Source: Diphasiastrum complanatum
Taxonomy: Eukaryota; Streptophyta; Lycopodiopsida; Lycopodiales; Lycopodiaceae
Length of the DNA: 64,000 bases
Direction: 5' to 3'
Assembly: GCA_029204225.1 (NCBI GenBank)
Contig: CM055111.1
Coordinates: 21,592,507 to 21,656,506 of the forward strand
Positions within the stretch are counted from its first letter, which is position 1. Each line of letters begins with the position of its first letter. The position numbers and the translations under genes are program-made. Positions 56,502 through 64,000 of this stretch are shown here, in pieces. The notes under the pieces are model-generated. The model was not told the DNA's origin. It saw nothing but the letters and a program-made list of their open reading frames with translations, and made no database searches.

Positions 56502-57221
56502 CTTGCATAGGCAATCTCAACCGATTGAAACATATGGACGGAGAATGGTGACTATCTGTGTCAAAGTATGAAAGAAGTGAACCGAAGAAAAGGGTGAATG
56601 GGGAAGATCATCTGCATAGCCTGTGCTACTACAAACTGTTGGCCAGTTTAGTTGACCTTCTCAGAGGAGCTGGTTGTTTGTTGTCTGAAGTTCTATTTCG
56701 TTCAGTTCGGCATGTATGAGTCAATCCTTATGATGCTGAGCTACATGATGACCATGGCATTGCTTTGAGTGAAATAATGGGTTGCTTATCAGGTTGGCAA
56801 CAATAATTACGTTACATTTTTCTTTTGGATTGATTTGGCTGATGTGGGGTTTTTTAGCCTCCACATCATGTAATTAGTTTCACTACCTCACACCAGGTAA
56901 TCAATTCTACCTGAAAGTTTTCTATGTTTCGCTTTCTCTCCGAGGTTCCATTCTCTCAGAGGAAATCCATCAACAGGGGACATTTTAAATATTTGCAGTT
57001 ACTGTAGACTTTGTTCTATGAAGAAAAATGTACGTGTTCCGTACCTTTGTTATTACGTGCTGTTTTGATAGTCATGTGTTTCTTTCAGTTTTCATCTTAA
57101 AAATCAAAAGCTCCATAAGCAATGAGGAGATGGCATAGAGGATTCTTTTCAGTATTGGTGAAAAACCTTGTCCTGACTTTACTTAAAATTTTGAAGAAGC
57201 TTATTCTGCAGAAAATGCCTG
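56502..57221 (+). other. IVD 3' UTR and downstream sequence
   Basis: No further coding. I see no strong AATAAA; the cleavage site is not defined from sequence. Confidence 0.5.
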
Positions 57222-57655
57222 TTAACAGCAGCAGGGCATAATGCCCATAAAACCCATGGGCTTTATGGAGGGTGTATTGCCCTGATACGATTTTAGGCCA
57301 TGGAAAAGTGGTGTTTTCAGAAAGAACCTTTTTACTAAACCACAGAAACTATCTGGCTTTTTCTGCTGGGTAAATTCCCGGCCCCTATACCGCCAGAATA
57401 GCGCCTGGAAGAATTTGCAAATTATTCGTCGGACTGCAACATCTGTCGTGTTCAACAGCCACATGGACTCTGAAGTAAACTTGACCATGTGTATCAAGAA
57501 GTCGGATTCTGATGTCTTTTATCAATGTCGGATTCCAATGCCAACTGCAAATTTTTGACGGATAGAGAGCCTTTTTCAATCTGTCGAAAACATCCAACAT
57601 AGCGTCCTGTGTAGGGCATGTCAACTGACAGGTAAATGGCACCTCACAGTTGAAT
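57222..57655 (-). pseudogene. Unrecognised protein fragment
   Basis: One minus-strand reading frame with two or more stops. It reads MPFTCQLTCPTQDAMLDVFD, ICSWHWNPTLIKDIRIRLLD, THGQVYFRVHVAVEHDRCC, SPTNNLQILPGAILAV, stop, then GPGIYPAEKAR, stop, FLWFSKKVLSENTTFPW, IVSGQYTLHKAHGFYGHYAL. Composition and regularity look like once-real protein. I do not recognise the family. Confidence 0.4.
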
Positions 57656-57905
57656 TAAAGTGTTACCTGAAGTAGGTTTTGAGCCTGAAGCTTCCATATA
57701 TTCTAGTCAGACGTTGCTCTTTTCCAAATGAAGTTGCAGCTCAATTTATACCCCTTGTTCGACTGTATTGGTATGGCATAGACGGGTACCAGTGTGCAAG
57801 TACAACAGCCAAAAAAGAGGGTGCTTGTAAGTTGCATCAGTTCTGCATGTAAATGTATGCAAAACCTAGATTCCTATAGTTTGCAGAGGCAATCTGAGAG
57901 AGTCA

Positions 57906-58345
57906 TTATTGATGGAGAGAGCATTTGATTGTTTGATGTTTCTTATTGGTATCTGGATTTGATGGATAAACTATTTTTGTTTGAAATAATTGGTATGAAT
58001 GAGTGTTTCTCATGACACGATCACTCAAACATGTATATTTGCCTGATCTTAAAAATATCATTTGCAAAGGATTTGCCATTTGAAATTGTGCCTCGAATGC
58101 TTCCAAAGCACCTCTTGCTGTCACAATGTCATTGCTATGGGCAACGACATGATCCTTCACGGCCAGATTGATCAACGATAGGGCCGTCTGAGTTTTCTTG
58201 TCAAATGAGCGATTATTCACGGGAGTTTTAGTTGGGCATTGTTCCACTCCTACTCCTTTTCAATTTGAATGCTCTTCATTTTGAATTTCCAAATGCTATA
58301 ATAGTTGAATACACTGTCCAACTTATTGGCTTCTCCAAGCACGCA
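57906..58345 (-). pseudogene. Ty1-copia gag fragment
   Basis: Minus strand, shifted frames: YYSIWKFKMKSIQIEKE and then RSFDKKTQTALSLINLAVKD and ALEAFEAQFQMANPLQMIFL. It shares the pattern FDKK(T/A)Q.ALSLINL.VKDHV with the scrap at 61018-61292. Confidence 0.65.
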
Positions 58346-58699
58346 TTCCGCCAAAAATGTCCTTTTGGTGCCTTAATGAAGCTCAATGTATGATCTTTTT
58401 GTCCCACTTGTCTAGCAGATCTACCATTGCTACGAGCGTTTTGGGCAAGTAAAACGGAAGAACCAATTCCATTTGTAGTATAGTGAGGTCGAGAATCGAG
58501 CCAACAGGGAGGAAGGTGATCTACAAGTCAAGGAAACTCTCATACACTAGGAGAAGTTGCAGTTGTAATTGGCTACCTATTTGTTGTGCCGGCGCCTCAA
58601 AGGGCTCTGGGACTTGAGCGGTTTCCCCAACACGCGCTTAAGTCTAACATTCATCCATCATGCACTTACGTAAAAGCCAACTTAGAAACGTAACAAGCT

Positions 58700-59346
58700 T
58701 AATTATTTAGACTTAGGAAAACTGGAATTCCAACCAACCCAAAAGCCAACTTAGAATCCGTCCCCAAAAGGTAACCAAAGGCAAAGACAAGCCACACATA
58801 AAACCCAAGGCATAGTGGTCACCAAACTGACCAAATGGCACAGCGGCGAGCCACACGTCGGTGACGTGGACCCTTAGGCACCGGCGACGCAAAAAGGTTG
58901 TAGTAAGGGTCCTTCCACTTGGACCAGTCCCGGAGGCGAAAACCGAAATGGTAATCATCCTCAAGAATCAACTTTATTAAATTTGGAAGAGGTTACATTC
59001 ATACATACACTGACTGGTCTCGGGGCACCAACACGTGCTGGGCATAGTGCTTGGCTCACGCTGGTAGAGGGAGCTGAGACCTGGCCACTGGATTCTTGGC
59101 ATTGGTTGAGCTGCCCAAGTTTCTGTCTGCTGGACTCCTCCTATAGTTCTGGTGTGATTCGATGCGCCCCCTCTGTCCTGGATATAGTGCTTTCTAGTAA
59201 AGCATGCTTTTTTGGACTTAGTTTTTATTTTGCTGATTAAGCTTGGCAGAATCAGTCTGGCTCCCGAACATGGGTCTCGGGAGCCGTCCCGGCGGCAGAA
59301 TCAACTTGGCTTCTGACTAGGCCATGACTCGAGCTCCAGAGCTAGC
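58700..59346 (-). repeat. 3' LTR of gypsy-3
   Basis: The stretch from about 58848 to 59330 matches 62502-62955 with few gaps (landmarks ggcgacgcaaaaaggttgta, ttggaagaggttacattcat, cgtcccggcggcagaatca). The lower boundary cannot be fixed, because the other copy is cut at about 62502. Confidence 0.7.
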
Positions 59347-60470
59347 TCATGACTTGTAACTACTTATCTGGTACAAGCTCTCTCTTTGTATCCTCAAGTG
59401 CCGTTGGTGGGTGACAAAGTTCGTGTTGTCAATCAATCGCTCATCCAGTTTGTACCGTTTGAGTAATGAGATGTGAAACACATTGTCTATATCCAAGCTG
59501 GATGGCAGCGCCAATCGATAAGCCACTGGGTTGATCTTATTTGTGACATAATATGGCCCAACATAAGGTCGAACAAACTTATGAGATAAGCCTTTTGGCA
59601 ACGCGATATTTTTAGTGTTTAGCCAAACTTGGTCACCTTCCTTAAATTCCAGTTCTCGTCGATGTGGGTTTACGTCAGCTGCCATGCTACGTGGCTGCAA
59701 AAATGCCTTCACCTCTATAAGGCTTTGTGTGCCACTCATTGATGAATTCCTCCACAGTGGGTACCGAAGTTTCTTGCACGCTTGTAAGAAAGAGCTCGGA
59801 ACAATTTGTAACCGACCATTGCTTATCTCAAAGGATGCCTTTCCAGTAAATCTTTTCACTTGGTTCTTATGTGTGAACTCGAGGATATCAAGTAGTTGAC
59901 CCAATCGGATTGGTCCCCAAGCGACATAATTTCCAGTTCTCACGAGGTGAAATAGACAAGTCCAAACTTTCCTACGAACTTGGTGTCTCGGTAAAAAATA
60001 ATCGTTCTAGGCAGGCCATGGTATTTGAAGATACATTTGAAAAATAACCTTGCCACTTCTTCGGCTGTCACTGAACTCTTAGTTGGGTACAAGGTGAGCT
60101 TGTTTGAAAACGGTCAACCACCACATAAATCGAGTCGAAAACCTGGCAACGTGGTAGTTGAACAATATAATCCATGCTCACTGAGTCCCAAGGGTATGCT
60201 GGTACTAGTAATGGCTGGAGTAGTCCTGCTGGGGCTAGCGGTTCCACCTTCACTTGTTGACATGTAGGAGAGGTTTGCACTGTAGGATTCAACGTCTGTC
60301 CACATATCTGGCCGATAGAAGCCTCTCTTGAGAAGTTCATACATGCACCCTGGATGTCTGGCGACTAGTACGCCATGATGCTCCCTCAAGATTTTCTTCC
60401 TCAGGTTGGTGTTGCTTGGGACGTATACTCTGAGTTGTTTATAAACAACCATTTGATCTATTTAAGTGAA
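59347..60470 (-). pseudogene. gypsy-3 integrase
   Basis: The finger region is 60452-60300: REHHGVLVARHPGCMYELLK then FYRPDMWTDVESY. The core is DSVSMDYIVQLPRCQVFDSI and VVVDRF. The C-terminal 59943-59347 frame has NPHRRELEFKEGDQVWLNTK, GPYYVTNKINPVAYRLALPS and VFHISLLKRYKLDE, the gypsy GPY/F module. The frame is interrupted near 60000. Confidence 0.8.
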
Positions 60471-60489
60471 ATGTTTTACAAGGCTTTCC

Positions 60490-61570
60490 CAGCTGGAATT
60501 TGATCATTAAGTCCTTAGCCAACGCATCTGCACCATAGTTCTCTTTGATTTCTTTGGAGTAGGACCAGTCACTTGAGTTGATACCATTGCCATCAAGTGC
60601 TCCTGTCTACTGAGTGCATCTGTTACCACATTATTCTTTCCCGCCGTATGTAGAATGTCTATATTGAATTTGAGAGAAAGTGTTGCCATCGCATCTGCTT
60701 TGGCGTGAGCATACCTTGGGATGAGAAGTACTTGAGTGATACGTTGTCAGTGAACGCCTTAAAAGGCTTTCCTGCCACATAATGTCTCCAATGCTCCATT
60801 GCTTGTACGACTGCAACCATTTCTTTTTCATGAATTGGCCATCGTCGCTCTACATCAATCAATTTTCTTTAAAAAATATGCAACTGGTTTTCCCTCTTGC
60901 ATCAACACGGCCCCAATAGCAAAGTTTGACGCATCTGTATGTATTTTGAATGGTTTGCTAAAGTCAGGTAGGGCAAGAATGGGTTCTTGAGTGATTTGTC
61001 GTTTCAGGTCTTTGGAACGCCGCTTCACATTTCAGTGTCCATGTGATCACATGGTCTTTCACTGAAAGATTGATCAAGGACAATGCTCTCTGCGCCTTTT
61101 TATCAAAGGCCCTCATGTCACTTGGAGGTGGTATTTGGCCGGACTTCAATACCTGTCACGATCTCCCATAACTCTTTCTCCATCAAAATACTCTCATTTT
61201 GAATTTTCAGATGTTGTAGTTAGAAGCCCCATCAAGTTTGCTTGCATCATCCAAAATTGCCTCATTGATGTTTGCCATTTTCAAACTGCTTGAAACTCCA
61301 CATGTAGCTATAAAGTGTATGCCGAAGCCAACTGTGATGTCATAAATAAAAATAATGACCTGCAATTTTTTGGCTTACTAGCCCACCTGCCGCTCTTTTG
61401 CCAAATTTCTTTAGATGAGTCTTTGTCTGGCTCCAACAACGGTGGCCACAATTTGCTAAATGCCTCAATGAATATCCTATAAAAATCACATAGCCCCACA
61501 AAGGATTTGATGCCATGAACAGTTTTAGGTGCAGCCAATCCAAGATAGCCTTGATCTTCTTAGGATCCAT
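60490..61570 (-). pseudogene. gypsy-3 RNase H with embedded copia gag fragment
   Basis: RT-RNase H linker: GIKSFVGLCDFYRIFIEAFS at 61538-61308. RNase H: FKIHTDASNFAIGAVLMQEG, RRWPIHEKEMVAVVQAMEHW, VAGKPFKAFTDNVSLKYFSS and NNVVTDALSRQEHL (60990-60507). Between the two, 61018-61292 is unrelated gag sequence. Confidence 0.8.
61018..61292 (-). pseudogene. Copia gag fragment inside gypsy-3
   Basis: Minus strand: MANINEAILDDASKLDGASN (start at about 61277), stop-broken KFKMRVF, then FDKKAQRALSLINLSVKDHV and a return to gypsy RNase H near 61018. It is the N-terminus of a copia gag, not part of a gypsy polyprotein. Confidence 0.65.
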
Positions 61571-62500
61571 TCGAATCCCGGTCGAAGCCTATAACATGTC
61601 CAAGGAAATTCAACTTCCTCTACCACAAACATCACATTTCTCCCTTTTCGTGAACAAGCAGTTCTCCTAAATGATATGGGAGAACCGTTCTTAAATGTTT
61701 AATGTGATCTTTGAGCTCTGACTAAATACTAGATGTCGTCGATGTACACAATGACAAATTCATTCAGACAGTCTTGAAAAATGTTGTTCATCAACGTGGC
61801 AAAAAATGGCTGGTGCGTTTGTTAGACGAATGGCATCACCAGGAACTCGTGATCTCCTGTATTGTGTTCGAAACGTCGTTTTGTGCTCATCACCTTTAGC
61901 TATTCGAATTTTGATGATTTCCTGATCTGAGATCTATTCGCTAAATTATTTGGCATGTTTGAGTTGGTCGAATAGGTCATCAATTCTAGGCATGGGATAC
62001 TTGTTCTTGATGGTACTCTTGTTGAGCATGCGGTAATCCACACACATTCGAGAGTCTTGTCCTCCTTCTCCTATGAACAACACTGTCCAAAAGGTGAGAC
62101 ACTAGATCTAATAAATCCTTTGTCTATCAGTTCACCAATGTCGTTTCAGTTCCGCCAACTCCTCTTGTGACATCCTGTAGGGTGCTCGTGAAGTTGGTTC
62201 CGTTCCTGGTACCAACTCAATTTTATGGTCCAGTGGTTTTCAAGGAGTAGCCTTAGCTTCCTCCGGAAACACATCGCTAAATTCCTCTAGCAGATTTGCC
62301 ACTTCTTTTGGCAAGTTTTCTTGTCACACGCTTTTCCCTTCTGGGACCTCTCGGCAGATACAAAAAAAGCACTTTGACCTTTTCCCTTTCGCCATTCTCT
62401 TCATCGCTAATGTCGCGACTAGATTTTGTTCAATATCGGTTTTCCCTCCAGGCAGGGCTTTTGTCATATAAAATTTGTCCTTGTAATCCAAGATGACCAA
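61571..62500 (-). pseudogene. gypsy-3 protease-RT remnant
   Basis: The frame 62611-62324 includes KFYMTKALPGGKTDIEQNLV and KRMAKGKRSKCFFCICREVP, the segment between protease and RT. The RT is present as broken pieces down to 61600 ([21 protein letters not shown]; a YIDDI-like stretch near 61745). Gag and protease are missing: the right LTR copy abuts at about 62500. Confidence 0.65.
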
Positions 62501-62501
62501 C

Positions 62502-62965
62502 GTCCGTGATGTGGACCTTATAGGCGCCGGCGACGCAAAAAGGTTGTAGTAAGGGTCCTTCCACTTGGACCAGTCACGGACGGCGAAGCCGAAATGGTAA
62601 AACATCCCCAAGGATCGACTTTATTAAATTTGGAAGAGGTTACATTCATACATAGACTGATTGGTCTCGGGCCAACAACACGTGCCTGGCGCTACTTGAG
62701 CTGCCCAAGTTTTTGTCTGCTGGACTCCCCCTATAGTTTTGGTGTGTTTCGGCACGCCCCCTCTGTCCTGGAATATAGTGCTTCCTGGTAAAAGCACGCT
62801 TTTCTGGACTTAGTTTTTATTTTGCTGATTAAGCTTGGCAAGCTTGGTAGAATCAGTCTGGCTCCCGACATGGGGGGGTCCTGGGAGCCGTCCCGGCGGC
62901 AGAATCATCTTGGCTCCTGACTAGGCCTTGACTCGAGCTCCAAAGCTAGCTGCATGACTTGTAAC
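62502..62965 (-). repeat. Second LTR copy of gypsy-3, truncated
   Basis: Matches 58848-59330. It joins the pol remnant directly, without a primer site or gag, so a deletion has removed the 5' internal part. Confidence 0.7.
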
Positions 62966-62979
62966 TAATTGGCTGGCTC

Positions 62980-64000
62980 ACCACAGGTCGGAGGCTCAGT
63001 CCTTGACTTCCTAACTCGCTCTGGGACCTTTAGGGGAGTGTCACCTCTTAGAGTCTTACAGGGCACCTTGGGGTGGCGCCTGAGTTACTTTACAACAGAA
63101 CAACAAAAGAAAATCTACCTACATGGCTTAAAGAATGGGACAACAAGGGCAAAGCGAGTGCTTGAATTTAGTACATTCAGATCTATGTGGACCAATGAAG
63201 GTAAAATCAAGTGGTAAAGCCTTCTACTTTATAACCTTCATTGATGATTATTCAAGGAATACTTGGATCTATACGACTAGGGAAAAAGTCTAATGCATTC
63301 GAATGCTTTAAAAACTTCAAAGCATTGGTTAGAAAATCAATCAGATACAAGAATCATGGTACTTAAATCTAATCGTGGTGGTGAGTATCGATCCAAATCA
63401 TTATTGACTTTTGCAAGACGCATGGTAGTTAAGCGGACAATTGACACATGTTGGTATGCCTCAACAAAATGTAGGATAGCTGAAGAAAAAATGGCACTAT
63501 AGTTGAAGTTGTTAGAGTAAGGATGGCTCACACAAGAACTACGGAGTCTTTTTGGGCCAAAGCTTTGAGAACAATTGTATTCTTGCAAAATATAAGGCAC
63601 CAATCGTTGCCATATCAATTGCACACCCCCTAGAGAGGGCCTTCAATGGTAAGAAGCTAGAAGAAGTTTGTGTGTATTTGGATGCGAGTTTATGTTTCAT
63701 ATCTCTAAGAGTGAAAGAAGCAAGATGTAGGTGTACCAAGCTTTAAAATGATCTTTACAAGATATGATGAGCAAATTAAAGGGTATAGATGCTATGATCC
63801 ACTTGGACAACAACATGCATATAAGTCGTATTTGATGTCTATATTGATGGGATCCATAGATTCGGCACATGATGAAAAAGATAGTGATGAAAACTACCAG
63901 ACTTTTCATTGGATGACGAAGCCAATATCACAACACCACTGTAGAACCACCGAGCAAAACATGAAGGTCGTGGTAGTCCTCCAATTGTGGAGACAAGATT
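62980..64000 (+). pseudogene. Ty1-copia integrase fragment, heavily broken
   Basis: [24 protein letters not shown] sequence at 63220-63285 and MVLKSNRGGEYRSKSLLTFA (63356-63415) mark the copia integrase core; the catalytic Asp of 'SDNGGE' is replaced by Asn. Downstream sequence is RT-side with stops in all frames. It runs off the window. Confidence 0.6.

Overview
The window is nuclear DNA of a land plant with a large, transposon-rich genome. It holds one real host gene, an intron-rich mitochondrial isovaleryl-CoA dehydrogenase (IVD) on the + strand. Its coding exons run from 9002 to 56501, so about 1.27 kb of coding sequence is spread over 47.5 kb. Nearly everything else is degraded retrotransposon: Ty1-copia, Ty3-gypsy and at least two LINE families. 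The intron size and element mix suggest a fern or other large-genome non-flowering plant. That is an inference; nothing here fixes the species.

Layout. 35-4336: a minus-strand copia element with one full LTR, the primer-binding site and a truncated second LTR. 4337-5990: a minus-strand gypsy gag fragment. 6055-7680: unrecognised, broken coding-like sequence. 8248-8460: a copia protease scrap. 9002-9088: IVD exon 1. Intron 1 (9089 to about 19539) carries a LINE end, a copia fragment, a decayed gypsy element and a second LINE. Exons 2-7 lie between 19540 and 22616, with two look-alike candidates for exon 2. Intron 7 (22617-41113, 18.5 kb) carries a head-to-tail LINE array (24027-31905), a copia fragment and a nearly complete minus-strand copia element with both LTRs (34307-40478). 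Exons 8-9 follow. Intron 9 (41416-47717) contains a second LINE type with an RLE-like C-terminus. Exons 10-12 lie at 47718-48441. Intron 12 contains another LINE array (49824-52860). Exons 13-16 end the gene at 56501. From 57222 on come an unrecognised conserved-looking fragment, copia gag scraps, a minus-strand gypsy element between LTR copies, and a copia integrase fragment.

The most unusual signal is the first LINE family. Its copies end in a (CT)n microsatellite rather than poly(A). Just before that tail is a small hairpin whose stem is kept by paired base changes between copies. New copies begin directly after the (CT)n of another copy, or inside a (CT)n tract. One member seems to carry only ORF1. 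Together these suggest a microsatellite-tailed, possibly microsatellite-targeting LINE family in a plant. A second point is the duplicated 19- and 21-codon exon at the presequence/mature boundary of IVD, which may be a mutually exclusive pair.

All exon boundaries were read by eye from GT-AG sites, phase continuity and remembered IVD family sequence. Transposon limits are approximate unless an LTR end or tail fixes them.
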